17,374 nt of DNA, from NCBI GenBank assembly GCA_012800665.1, contig JAAZIW010000164.1, positions 1-17,374 on the forward strand, written 5' to 3'. The DNA comes from Rikenellaceae bacterium (GTDB lineage Bacteria; Bacteroidota; Bacteroidia; Bacteroidales; UBA932). The translations under genes and the position numbers were made by a program. This document shows, one piece after another, positions 1 to 7,883 of this stretch. The notes beneath the pieces are model-generated. The model searched no databases, was not told where the DNA came from, and worked only from the letters and a program-made list of their open reading frames with translations. Within the stretch, counting starts at the first letter, position 1. Each line of letters begins with the position of its first letter.

Positions 1-21
1 AACCATTTAATAAATAAAGAT

Positions 22-1116
22 ATGCGTAAACTTTTAACTTCAATTCTTCTGGTCTTCATGGCCGTTTCTCTTTGGGCCGAAGGACCTGAGAAAATGACCT
101 ATGTCGAAGTATCTGACTTGCGTATCGTAGGCAAGGTGTTCCCCGATACTCCCAATCCGTATGAAAGAATGGACTTTACCAAATTCGACGGATGGACCGC
201 AAAAGACATTAACCTGCTCGAAATGTCAGCCGGTATTATCGTCTCCTTCAAAACAAACTCCCCGACAATTTGGGTGATGCCGGAATTCAAGGAGATAAGC
301 CAATCCATGGCCTCAGGCTTCTCTGCCCGCGGCTTCGACCTCTATATCAAGAAAAATGATATGTGGCTTTGGGCAGGCTCATGCTCATACCGCCTCGATA
401 AGGAAAAAGAGAACGGGCGTGCACGTCTGCTTGTCGAGAATATGGACAATTCGATGAAAGAGTGCATAATGTATCTTCCGCTATACAGCAAAATGACTTC
501 CGTCAAAATAGGTGTTAGCGATGGCTCCACCATCGAAACGGGGGATATTCCCTTCCGGCATCGCATCTGCCTGCACGGCTCAAGTTTTATGCATGGCTCA
601 AGTACCGGACGTGCAGGCCAGACTGTCCCAGGCTACCTCACCCGTATGACCGGAATGCAGTTCTGCTCTCTCGGAGTCAGCGGTGACTGCCGTATGCAGC
701 CCCAATTCGCCAATGCACTTAAGAAAGCCGATGTAGATGCCTTTGTATTTGATGCGTTCTCGAACGGAAATGCAGCTTCGGTTGAGAAAAACCTCTTCAA
801 TTTCATCGAAACCATCCAGTCTGAAAAACCTGGCGTTCCCCTAATATTCATGACCACCATCTGGCGGGAAAGACGCAATTTCAACCAAAAGGTAGATAAA
901 GCCGAGCGGGAAAAAATCGAGATGGCGGATAAGCTTATGAAACAAGCTGTCAAAAAATACAAGGATGTTTATTACGTTACAACGAGCAACGCCACATCCG
1001 AATTGCACGACACCACCCTCGATGGAACTCACCCAGCAGACTGGGGTTACTACCTCTGGGCGGAATCCGTACGCAAACCCATTACCAAGATTCTCGCCAA
1101 ATACGGAATCAAATAA
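22..1116 (+). CDS. Secreted GxDLY-domain SGNH/GDSL-type hydrolase
   Basis: A 364-residue protein, probably an esterase acting on acylated carbohydrate in the periplasm or outside the cell. An N-terminal signal peptide is visible (MRKLL, then a hydrophobic core, then WAEG near residue 20). Residues 104-108 read GFDLY, the signature of the GxDLY N-terminal domain often found before Lipase_GDSL_3 catalytic domains. The catalytic domain starts about residue 180. GSS at 186-188 with HGSS following is the nucleophile block, Ser188 being the likely nucleophile. GVSG at 218-221 and an Asn-containing block near 245-250 follow, and DGTHP at 334-338 supplies the Asp/His pair. Length and domain order fit the family. 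A signal peptide directly follows the chosen ATG. No strong ribosome site precedes it, which is usual in Bacteroidota. The substrate cannot be told from sequence. Upstream context lies outside the window. Confidence 0.85.
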   Translation: MRKLLTSILLVFMAVSLWAEGPEKMTYVEVSDLRIVGKVFPDTPNPYERMDFTKFDGWTAKDINLLEMSAGIIVSFKTNSPTIWVMPEFKEISQSMASGFSARGFDLYIKKNDMWLWAGSCSYRLDKEKENGRARLLVENMDNSMKECIMYLPLYSKMTSVKIGVSDGSTIETGDIPFRHRICLHGSSFMHGSSTGRAGQTVPGYLTRMTGMQFCSLGVSGDCRMQPQFANALKKADVDAFVFDAFSNGNAASVEKNLFNFIETIQSEKPGVPLIFMTTIWRERRNFNQKVDKAEREKIEMADKLMKQAVKKYKDVYYVTTSNATSELHDTTLDGTHPADWGYYLWAESVRKPITKILAKYGIK

Positions 1117-1180
1117 AACTTACTGCCGGGCAATTATTTATGCAATTTTGGATTGTAAGTGCAAAATTACATAAAATACA

Positions 1181-1213
1181 AAAGCCTCGGGCAAATGCCT
1201 GGGGCTTTGTTGT
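1181..1213 (+). terminator. Intrinsic terminator after the SGNH hydrolase gene
   Basis: A 12-bp stem (1181-1192 with 1197-1208, loop AAAT) is followed by a T-rich tail. On the plus strand all 12 pairs form, two as G-U wobbles. On the minus strand those wobbles become A-C mismatches, leaving a 6-bp stem, an interior loop and 3 bp, followed by a T-rich run. It is therefore best suited to stopping the plus-strand hydrolase transcript, but it may also weakly end the converging tRNA transcript. Confidence 0.8.
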
Positions 1214-1214
1214 G

Positions 1215-1287
<73 letters not shown>

Positions 1288-1315
1288 AGCATATCAATTT
1301 TGCTAAAGATTAGAG

Positions 1316-1388
1316 TGACTCGTTCGGGATTCGAACCCGAGGCCCCATCCTTAAAAGGGATGTGCTCTACCTGCTGAGCTAACGAGTC
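1316..1388 (-). tRNA. tRNA-Lys (anticodon UUU)
   Basis: A 73-nt cloverleaf reads on the minus strand: acceptor GACTCGT pairing with ACGAGTC, D-stem GCTC/GAGC, anticodon stem CATCC/GGATG around CTTTTAA (anticodon TTT), T-stem TCGGG/CCCGA around TTCGAAT, and discriminator A. CCA is not encoded. It is the promoter-proximal gene of a two-lysine-tRNA unit that reads both AAA and AAG codons. Confidence 0.97.
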
Positions 1389-1403
1389 CCCGATTTGGGA
1401 CTG

Positions 1404-1435
1404 CAAAGGTATCCCAATTGAGGGAGAAAAACAAA
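1404..1435 (-). promoter_or_regulatory. Promoter of the tRNA-Lys pair (Bacteroidota -33/-7 type)
   Basis: On the minus strand TTTG (1435-1432) is followed after 20 bp by TACCTTTG (1411-1404), matching the Bacteroidota consensus TTTG and TAnnTTTG at the expected spacing. Transcription would start near 1399, about 11 nt before the mature tRNA-Lys(UUU). The site begins only 7 bp beyond the nadE stop, so the tRNAs have their own promoter rather than relying on read-through. Confidence 0.8.
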
Positions 1436-1441
1436 TATATT

Positions 1442-3370
1442 TTAATTTTTTTTCAAATCTTCCTTCCACAGGTCAGGGTTCACATCGGAAGGCATACGCC
1501 AATCCCCTCTTGGAGAGAGGGAAACGCTGCCCACTTTAGGTCCGTCGGGAAGACAGCTGCGTTTGAATTGCTGTGAAAAAAAACGTCCGTAAAACTTATC
1601 CAAGTATTTTCTGATGATATCCTCATCGTATATTCCCGCAAAAGCCATGCGTGCAAGAAAGAATACTTTGGATGGTTCGAAGCCCCAGTGCATTATCTGA
1701 TAGAGGAAAAAGTCATTAAGTTCGTAAGGTCCCAAAACTGTCTCGCTCAGTTGAACTATATTACCATCAGCATCGGTAGGCACAAGTTCGGGAGAAATAG
1801 GAGTGTCCAAAATATCCTCGAGCACCTCCTTTGCATCGGCAAAGCACTTTGATGAAGCCCATTTTATGAGTGCGCGCACCAAAGTCTTCGGTACAGATGC
1901 ATTTACGCCATACATACTCATATGGTCGCCATTATAAGTGCACCAGCCGAGAGCAAGTTCGGAAAGGTCTCCTGTGCCAATCACTATTCCCCCTTCCTTG
2001 CCGGCCACATCCATCAGGATTTGAGTACGCTCCCGGGCCTGAGCATTTTCGTATGTGAGGTCTGTCTTGTCCAAAGGATGTGAGATGTCTTCGAGATGCT
2101 GAGTAACCGCATCTGTAATGGGGATTTCCCTGCGCGTAACGCCCAATTTCTGCAAGAGAAGCTCGGCATTGCCCTGTGTCCGCTTGCTTGTGCCGAAGCC
2201 CGGCATCACAAGCCCTATAATTCGGGAGCGCTCCCAAGCGAGTTTATCGAATGCCATCACCGTAACAAGCAGGGCAAGGGTAGAGTCGAGTCCGCCAGAA
2301 ACGCCGATTACAGCAGTTTTGCAAGCAATATGCTCGAGCCTCGTGCAAAGTCCGAGGGTTTGAATATTAAATACTTCACGGCAGTGAATGTCCAGTTCTT
2401 CATCTTTAGGCACGAAAGGATGGGGCTCCACTTTGCGAAGGAACTCTTTCTCGAAATCGGTCTGCAACGCCTCACCTGCATCTACAAAATCAAAAGCGGG
2501 AATACCGGCATATACATCTCTGAAATTCACATTGCGGGCGCGGACCCTGTCTAATTTTGAAAGATCCGCATCGGCATAAATAATAGAGCTCGTGCGAAGG
2601 AACCTTTCGTTTTCCGCCAGCATCACATTGTTTTCGCAAATCATGGAAGAGCCTCCCCAAACAATATCCTGGGTGCTTTCGCCGTAACCGCAACTGCTAT
2701 ATATGTACAAGGCGTTTAGTCTTGCAGAAGTACTTTTAACAAGCATCCGGCGGTAATCATACTTATAAAGGGCTTCATTTGATGCAGAAAGATTAAGAAT
2801 GACATTCGCCCCTGAAACAGCCGCAAACGTACACGGAGGAATCGGCACCCAAAGGTCCTGGCAGATTTCCACTCCAACTGTAGCGGTTCCCAATTTAAAC
2901 AATTGGCGTATGCCTATTTTGGCGGATTGGCCTGCATAAGATATGGCTTCCGGCTCTCTCAGCCTGTCTCCGCTGCGGAACCAGCGCATTTCATAAAACT
3001 CGGACTCATTGGGAAGATAGGTTTTGGGGACTATGCCTAAAATTCTGCCCTCTTTGAGGAGGATGGCGCAATTGTAAAGTCCGGATCTGAATTGTATAGG
3101 CGCCCCTACGGCCAAGAGGGACTTATATCCTTTGGTGGCTTTAAGTATCTGCCGCACAGCATCTTCCGCTCCTTTAAGCAAAGCATCTTGGGCAAAAAGA
3201 TCACCACAAGAATAACCGGTAATGCAGAGTTCGGGGAAAACCACAATGGCTGCCTCCTTGCGAAAGGCATCGCCTGCAAGCTTTATAATCTCCTCTGCAT
3301 TTTTCTGCGGATTTGCCAAATAAACCCTTGGCGAAACGGCCGCCACCCTCATGAATCCGTATTGTTCCAT
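1442..3370 (-). CDS. nadE: Glutamine-dependent NAD+ synthetase
   Basis: A two-domain 642-residue cytoplasmic enzyme that makes NAD+ from deamido-NAD+, ATP and glutamine. The N-terminal nitrilase-type glutaminase domain shows the Glu-Lys-Cys triad: Glu47 in VFPEL, Lys116 in IVPKTYLP and Cys170 in VGVEICQDLW. The C-terminal synthetase domain carries the PP-loop SGGLDS at residues 358-363 and further family blocks such as GTGDLSELALGW. Length is normal for the glutamine-dependent class. Translation may begin at Met1 or at Met7 (FMRVAAV); Met7 lies closer to the start of the nitrilase fold. The gene is divergent from the thioesterase gene across 153 bp. A near-consensus promoter box on the minus strand (TACAATTTG, one base too long) lies just upstream but is not convincing. 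No terminator hairpin follows the stop. Confidence 0.96.
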   Translation of the reverse strand: MEQYGFMRVAAVSPRVYLANPQKNAEEIIKLAGDAFRKEAAIVVFPELCITGYSCGDLFAQDALLKGAEDAVRQILKATKGYKSLLAVGAPIQFRSGLYNCAILLKEGRILGIVPKTYLPNESEFYEMRWFRSGDRLREPEAISYAGQSAKIGIRQLFKLGTATVGVEICQDLWVPIPPCTFAAVSGANVILNLSASNEALYKYDYRRMLVKSTSARLNALYIYSSCGYGESTQDIVWGGSSMICENNVMLAENERFLRTSSIIYADADLSKLDRVRARNVNFRDVYAGIPAFDFVDAGEALQTDFEKEFLRKVEPHPFVPKDEELDIHCREVFNIQTLGLCTRLEHIACKTAVIGVSGGLDSTLALLVTVMAFDKLAWERSRIIGLVMPGFGTSKRTQGNAELLLQKLGVTRREIPITDAVTQHLEDISHPLDKTDLTYENAQARERTQILMDVAGKEGGIVIGTGDLSELALGWCTYNGDHMSMYGVNASVPKTLVRALIKWASSKCFADAKEVLEDILDTPISPELVPTDADGNIVQLSETVLGPYELNDFFLYQIMHWGFEPSKVFFLARMAFAGIYDEDIIRKYLDKFYGRFFSQQFKRSCLPDGPKVGSVSLSPRGDWRMPSDVNPDLWKEDLKKN

Positions 3371-3511
3371 AAATTACAAATTGTATAAATCAAAACCGCA
3401 GACATCACTGCCCGCTTCGGAAATTTCTTAACCGGTTTTAGGCCTCGAAAAATATCGAAAAGCATGAGACATTTATGCGGTCTTCATGTCCACAAATATA
3501 ACGATTTTTGT

Positions 3512-3519
3512 TAACTTTG
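3512..3519 (+). promoter_or_regulatory. -7 promoter box of the thioesterase gene, probable leaderless start
   Basis: TAACTTTG matches the Bacteroidota -7 consensus TAnnTTTG exactly and ends only 4 nt before the ATG at 3524. The usual start point falls about 5 nt after this box, so the transcript would begin at or next to the A of the start codon. No clear TTTG is found 20 bp further upstream. Confidence 0.55.
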
Positions 3520-3523
3520 GCGC

Positions 3524-4273
3524 ATGAATAAAAAAGTACTAGAACGTTTTACCGTACAAAGCTACGAATCGGACTTTTTTTGTCGTCTAAAACCTTTTTT
3601 CCTTCAAAACCATATGCAGGAGCTGGCCTACAAAGGATCTGAATTTTGCGGGGCAAGCTACGATCAGCTTAGAGAGGATGATTTTTTCTGGGCGCTCAAC
3701 CGCATTCATATAAGTGTTTCGGAATGGCCCGAATGGAGAGAGGAGTTGTACCTCCAAAGCTGGTCACGTGCAAAGCAAGGACCGCTCTGGCACCGTAACT
3801 TCAAGATGTTCCGCGAAGGCGAAGAAGACTCGCCCCTCATGTTAGGCACATCCGCCTGGACCATGCTTAACATTGCGGACCGCAGCATCTGCCGCGGAAC
3901 TCACGGCTTCAATGAAGACTTCCATCTCGAAGAGGACACCCTTCCCTTTTGCTCTAAAATCATTGTTCCTAAGGATATTAAAATGCAGGATGCCGGCAAC
4001 CATATTGTCTCTTTCAGCGAACTTGACACAAACGGCCATGCTAACAACTGCTTCTACACCCAATGGGCGATAGACACACTTCCCTTCGACTATATCAGCA
4101 CACATATACTCAGCGATTTGAGAATCTGCTACTACCACGAACTCCAATTCGGCGACAATGTGCAATTACAGCTTGGAAATGACACAAAAGGAAAATGGTA
4201 TCTCCAAGGGATGCTTGGCGATACCACATGCTTTTTAGTGGAAATGCAGTTTATTCCAACGCCGCAGCAATAA
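3524..4273 (+). CDS. Acyl-ACP thioesterase (FatA/FatB-like family)
   Basis: A 249-residue cytoplasmic enzyme that hydrolyses acyl-acyl carrier protein to free fatty acid. It has the double hot-dog layout of this family. The N-terminal half contains the WxLxRxHIxVxExPxW-like stretch near residues 56-71, with the family pattern of a strand followed by WSRA. The second half begins about residue 150 and contains DTNGHANN at 168-175, corresponding to the DxNGHxNN active-site motif, followed by the aromatic residue and Trp of the helix. Length is normal for bacterial members, which lack a plastid transit peptide. The start is set by the -7 box 4 nt upstream. The 3' end runs 23 bp into the convergent glpC gene, so the two genes share a stop region and no terminator fits between them. 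Chain-length preference cannot be read from the sequence. Confidence 0.9.
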   Translation: MNKKVLERFTVQSYESDFFCRLKPFFLQNHMQELAYKGSEFCGASYDQLREDDFFWALNRIHISVSEWPEWREELYLQSWSRAKQGPLWHRNFKMFREGEEDSPLMLGTSAWTMLNIADRSICRGTHGFNEDFHLEEDTLPFCSKIIVPKDIKMQDAGNHIVSFSELDTNGHANNCFYTQWAIDTLPFDYISTHILSDLRICYYHELQFGDNVQLQLGNDTKGKWYLQGMLGDTTCFLVEMQFIPTPQQ

Positions 4274-5462
4274 CGCTGAGCGGATTCATCACCGGCACTC
4301 CGGTGCCCATCTCAATTTGCCATTTGCAGGTTTCGCACTCGGTTACAACAGCATCCGGGGCTGCCTCCTTTATGTCCGCAAACAGATTTGCCCCAATGGC
4401 TTGCGAGTATTCGTAATTTTCTTTCTTGAAGCCGAAAGTGCCTGCAATTCCGCAGCATTTTTGATTCAGCACAACAAGCTCAACTCCCGGAATCATCTTC
4501 AGCAGTTCTATCGTATGATTCTGCCAGCCGAGTTTTTGCATATGACAGGCTATATGATAGGCGAGCTTCATTTTCAGAGGCTTGAATTTCAACTTGACCT
4601 CACCGCTCTCTATCTTTTCGTACAGCCACTTGCAGGCTAAAAACAGACTGTCCCTGTAGCCCTCAGTGGGCAGGTCAAGGATTTCACGGTATTCACTACG
4701 CATCATAAAGGTGCAGCTGCTGGAAGATGTAAGTATTGTTTCCCCTTTCTCCACCGCCTTGCCGAAGCTCTCGATATTTATAAGAGCCTGCTTCCGCGCC
4801 TGTTTCTCCATGCCGTTCGCAATCAGGGCCACACCGCAGCATCGCTCTTTTTCCAGCAGATGGACTCCATAACCGGCAGCATTCACCACCTTTACGAAAT
4901 CTTTCCCCAATTGAGGATAATTATAGTTGCAATAGCAGCCGTGGAAATAGCTCACGAATTTTGAATATTTTTCCTGTTCTTTTTGGGCATGGAGCTTAAA
5001 CCATGTGACAAATTTTTCGGAACTGTACTTGGGGAAAGTGCGGCGCGAATCTATGCCGAAAGCACCATCCAAAACGGCTTTTACAGGTTTGAGCGGCAGC
5101 ACTGAATTTACTATGAGGGCGAAAGGCGATGCCATAGTGCCCACAAAGTCGGTGCTTGCTAAAATTGCATCTCTCACAGGATGTTTGGAGCGGCTGCCAT
5201 ATTGAAGCTTGGCGCGTTGAATAAGGTCGGCAACCTGCACTCCTGAGGGACAAGCCAGCTCACATCTCTTGCAATTGAGGCAGTATTTGAGGGCATAGTC
5301 GTAGAATGCCGGGTCTTTCAGACGATAGCGTTCCTGGTCGGGACCGGATTTTTTGGGACCGGGATAGAGAGCGTTCACCTCCATCATCGGGCAGACGGTA
5401 TTGCAGATAGAGCACTTAAGACAAGCCTCAAAATTTAAAAAAGAGTCATTATTTTTTTGCAT
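4251..5462 (-). CDS. glpC: Anaerobic glycerol-3-phosphate dehydrogenase subunit C (iron-sulfur)
   Basis: GlpC links the GlpAB flavoprotein to the membrane quinone pool. With the start used here it is 403 residues. Two 4Fe-4S binding sets are clear: Cys14, 17, 20 and 24, and Cys61, 64, 67 and 71 (CLNCKRCELACP). Two CCG-type cysteine domains follow, each ending in a Cys-Cys-Gly block (KERCCGVAL and NQKCCGIAG), the second starting AYHIACHMQ. The start is placed at ATG 5462 rather than at an in-frame TTG at 5477, because GGAGGAG lies 6 nt before this ATG and the TTG is itself part of that ribosome site. The gene overlaps the end of glpB by 14 bp, so translation is probably coupled. The 3' end overlaps the convergent thioesterase gene by 23 bp. 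Confidence 0.95.
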   Translation of the reverse strand: MQKNNDSFLNFEACLKCSICNTVCPMMEVNALYPGPKKSGPDQERYRLKDPAFYDYALKYCLNCKRCELACPSGVQVADLIQRAKLQYGSRSKHPVRDAILASTDFVGTMASPFALIVNSVLPLKPVKAVLDGAFGIDSRRTFPKYSSEKFVTWFKLHAQKEQEKYSKFVSYFHGCYCNYNYPQLGKDFVKVVNAAGYGVHLLEKERCCGVALIANGMEKQARKQALINIESFGKAVEKGETILTSSSSCTFMMRSEYREILDLPTEGYRDSLFLACKWLYEKIESGEVKLKFKPLKMKLAYHIACHMQKLGWQNHTIELLKMIPGVELVVLNQKCCGIAGTFGFKKENYEYSQAIGANLFADIKEAAPDAVVTECETCKWQIEMGTGVPVMNPLSVIAAALE

Positions 5463-5991
5463 GTCGTTCTCCTCCAAGTATTTTACCTACTGCCTTGACA
5501 TTTTCAGCTGCTTCTCCTTTTATGAAGATATGGCCGTCTGCAGTTGTGCGTACGCCTATTTGTTCGAACGGCTGTGGTGCAAAGAAGTCGGCGTTGAACC
5601 ATTTCTCACGGTCTGAGGGAAAATCTACATCCGCCCCTAAAACAGGTTCGAAGACGGTATCCATCGTAGACACAAGGCCTTTGCTGAAAAAGCGCCCCGT
5701 CGCTAAGATAAATTCATCCGCCTGAAGTGTCAATCCGTTAGAGGTATGCACTTCCAAAAGTTTAGCGCCATCCCAAGAGCCGGAAAGTACCGTATCGCCG
5801 CGAAGCACCGCCACACCCATCTTCCTAAGCTCGTACAAATCGGCATAAACCCTACCCTCGCTCTCGGGCTTGGTGGCTTGCAGGGTCAGGCCGGCGGACA
5901 CAACGCAGACACTGCGGCCTTTTGCCGCATTCGCCTTTGCCGCTCTGCAGCCCGAACTGCCTCCTCCTATTACTACCACATCGTATTTCAT
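5449..5991 (-). CDS. glpB: Short-form anaerobic glycerol-3-phosphate dehydrogenase subunit B
   Basis: A 180-residue flavoprotein, less than half the roughly 420 residues of E. coli GlpB. Residues 5-14 (VVVIGGGSSG) form the FAD-binding dinucleotide fold. After residue 55 it resembles the C-terminal part of GlpB: ILATGRFFSKGL (95-106), VFEPVLGADV (113-122), a DREKWFNADFF block (128-137) and FAPQPFEQIGVRT (137-149). It stops at ILGGERHAKK, just where long GlpB proteins continue with a glycine-rich second FAD-contact segment. Both halves lie in one uninterrupted frame, so this is a compact form rather than a visible frameshift. It sits 17 bp after glpA and overlaps glpC by 14 bp, which places it in the operon position of glpB. 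Whether it still binds FAD is unknown. Confidence 0.8.
   Translation of the reverse strand: MKYDVVVIGGGSSGCRAAKANAAKGRSVCVVSAGLTLQATKPESEGRVYADLYELRKMGVAVLRGDTVLSGSWDGAKLLEVHTSNGLTLQADEFILATGRFFSKGLVSTMDTVFEPVLGADVDFPSDREKWFNADFFAPQPFEQIGVRTTADGHIFIKGEAAENVKAVGKILGGERHAKK
5469..5475 (-). promoter_or_regulatory. Strong Shine-Dalgarno site of glpC
   Basis: GGAGGAG on the minus strand, 6 nt before ATG 5462, lies inside the last codons of glpB. Bacteroidota genes seldom use such a sequence, so it is informative here: it decides the glpC start and suggests glpC is translated independently of, or more strongly than, the short glpB before it. Confidence 0.75.
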
Positions 5992-6008
5992 TTCAAAAAC
6001 ATTAAAAT

Positions 6009-7883
6009 TTACTTCGCTGATATTTCTCCTTCTGCCAACAAAGAGCTATACTTGCTTCTCATGAATTCCGCCTCACGCAGGGTTTCCCCCCACATTACAG
6101 GCGTCATGCCTTTCCATCTCTCCTGAAGATAATCTTTCATAAACTCCTCTGCCTTTTCGGGTACGCCGAGCTCGATTGCAAGCAGCTCCGCCGCCCTTTG
6201 AATGCAATGGGTCCCCTGGCAGGTACCCATGCCGATGCGTGTGTGGCGCCTGAGGTCATTCAAATTGCGCACGCCGAACTCTTTTACGCAATAGCTTATT
6301 TCCGCACTCGTCACCTGCTCGCACTCGCACACAATTTCTGCACCCTCTCCGGTGAAATCCATTTTCAGGGTTTCGCTGCCGTGCCTGCCGAGCGCCGCTA
6401 TGCCTGCATAGGGAATTGTTTCTTTAGAACAGAGTTTTTGTGCAACGCTACGTACTGCTAAGCAGGATTTCTTTGCACCTGAAACGCTTTTCTTCTCGCC
6501 GGAAACAGTTTTTTCTACTTCGATAACGGGCAGAGAGGCGGCAGAATAAGGCTTTTTCGCACCGGAACTTGTTTTCTGTGCACCGAGGCTTGTTCGCTTT
6601 GTACCTGAACTGGTTCGCTTTGCACCAGAACTGGTTCGCTTTGCACCGGAACTGGTTTTAGAGGCAGGGGTGTCTTCTTTCTTTGCTCCGAGGCCGGACA
6701 GAAATGCACCGAAACTTCTACGCTTTAAATAAGAGCCGGGCAGAGGAATTTCCGCCGTAGTGCACTCAGCATCTATACCGAGCTTTTTGCAAACCAGGTC
6801 GGCAGCTTTTTCCGCCATCAAGCGAGCAGTAGTAAGCTTGCCTCCCGTTATGGTAATGAGTCCCGGCACACCATCCCTTTCCTCGTGGTCCAACAACACT
6901 ATTCCTCGGCTTGCGCTTCGACCATCCGCTTGCAAAGAAGATTTCGAATCCTCCAAAATCAGCGGTCGAACACCTGCATATGCCCTTATTATCCGGGTGG
7001 ATGCAAGACTTGGAAGCATCTTTACGCCCTCCTTCAAAAGGAAATCAACCTCTTCACGGGTAACCCTCATATTATCACACTCTTCGAAGGGCACCTTGTC
7101 AGAAGTGGTTCCAAACACACTCACCACAGCTTCCGGCACAAGTATATCAGCATTTGAAGGTTTACGGCAACGGTTTATCACGAGATTTGTCACTCTGTGA
7201 CCGAACACCAAAAGAGACCCTTTACTGGGATACATATCGATGTGCGCTCCTGCCATTTCAGCCAACTTTGCTGACCAAATACCTGATGCAATCACAACTT
7301 GGCTTGCATAATATTCTTCCTTATCGGTCTTGACTCCGACTACTGAGTCTCCATCTTTTAGAAAAGACGTAACAGCCTTGAACTTGATTATATCAGCCCC
7401 ATGACGCACAGCATCAAGCGCATGTACATCGCTTAAAAGGAACGGATTTACGCTGGCATCAGGCACTTTTACCGCACCGATTATATTGGGATTGATTGCC
7501 GGGGCAAGACTTAGCGCCTTTTTAGGCGTTATTATGCGGGCATCGATTCCTGCTTCTGCGCACTTTTGTACAAGAAGGGCTTGATAATCAAGACCATCTT
7601 CCGGCAGACTGATGAAAAGGCCCCCGGTATCTTCCACACAGTTAGAGGCTATCTGCTTTAGAATCAGGTTTTCCGCTATGCATTCCCGGGCGCTTTCCGG
7701 GTCGTTTACCGCATAGCGCGCCCCGCTGTGAAGCAGGCCATGATTGCGCCCCGATGCCCCGTCGCAAAGATCCTCTCTTTCTATAAGCAGAGTTTTAAGT
7801 CCCCTCAACGCACAATCTCTTGCCATGCAGGTTCCCGTAGCGCCCCCGCCTACAATGATTACATCGTATTTTTTCATTTTCAT
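6009..7883 (-). CDS. glpA: Anaerobic glycerol-3-phosphate dehydrogenase subunit A with a repeat-containing linker
   Basis: The catalytic FAD subunit, oxidising glycerol-3-phosphate to dihydroxyacetone phosphate. It has 624 residues against about 540 in E. coli. The FAD motif GGGATG is at 12-17, followed by GASGRNHGLLHSGARY near 42-57, and the substrate/FAD-contact block TGGKLTTARLMAEK lies near 355-370. A BFD-like 2Fe-2S domain follows near 517-565 (Cys519, Cys521, Cys555 and Cys560, the last two in GTCQGTHC). The C-terminal signature ERWKG...WGETLREAEF is present. Between the two domains, about residues 405-473 are an inserted Ser/Lys-rich segment with tandem TSSGAKR heptads. The first gene of glpA-glpB-glpC, it starts at ATG 7883, with ATG 7877 as an alternative. 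A weak -7-like box TAGCTTTA (7904-7897) lies upstream. Confidence 0.95.
   Translation of the reverse strand: MKMKKYDVIIVGGGATGTCMARDCALRGLKTLLIEREDLCDGASGRNHGLLHSGARYAVNDPESARECIAENLILKQIASNCVEDTGGLFISLPEDGLDYQALLVQKCAEAGIDARIITPKKALSLAPAINPNIIGAVKVPDASVNPFLLSDVHALDAVRHGADIIKFKAVTSFLKDGDSVVGVKTDKEEYYASQVVIASGIWSAKLAEMAGAHIDMYPSKGSLLVFGHRVTNLVINRCRKPSNADILVPEAVVSVFGTTSDKVPFEECDNMRVTREEVDFLLKEGVKMLPSLASTRIIRAYAGVRPLILEDSKSSLQADGRSASRGIVLLDHEERDGVPGLITITGGKLTTARLMAEKAADLVCKKLGIDAECTTAEIPLPGSYLKRRSFGAFLSGLGAKKEDTPASKTSSGAKRTSSGAKRTSSGTKRTSLGAQKTSSGAKKPYSAASLPVIEVEKTVSGEKKSVSGAKKSCLAVRSVAQKLCSKETIPYAGIAALGRHGSETLKMDFTGEGAEIVCECEQVTSAEISYCVKEFGVRNLNDLRRHTRIGMGTCQGTHCIQRAAELLAIELGVPEKAEEFMKDYLQERWKGMTPVMWGETLREAEFMRSKYSSLLAEGEISAK
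6552..6656 (-). repeat. 21-bp tandem repeat inside glpA encoding TSSGAKR heptads
   Basis: Five consecutive 21-bp units read on the minus strand as TSSGAKR, TSSGAKR, TSSGTKR, TSLGAQK and TSSGAKK (residues 410-444 of GlpA). The first units are almost identical at DNA level, and later ones diverge. Two more decayed heptads (TVSGEKK, SVSGAKK) follow at about 6465-6510 after a non-repetitive piece. The unit length keeps the frame. Confidence 0.95.

Noticed and set aside
3371..3523. nadE promoter from TACAATTTG near 3380
   Set aside because: The spacing inside the box is one base too long for TAnnTTTG and no TTTG lies 20 bp upstream.
5463..5477. GlpC start at TTG 5477
   Set aside because: That codon forms part of a GGAGGAG ribosome site located correctly for ATG 5462.
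5449..5991. Frameshifted glpB pseudogene
   Set aside because: N-terminal and C-terminal GlpB blocks are in the same continuous frame with normal start, stop and operon spacing. The missing parts are absent rather than out of frame.
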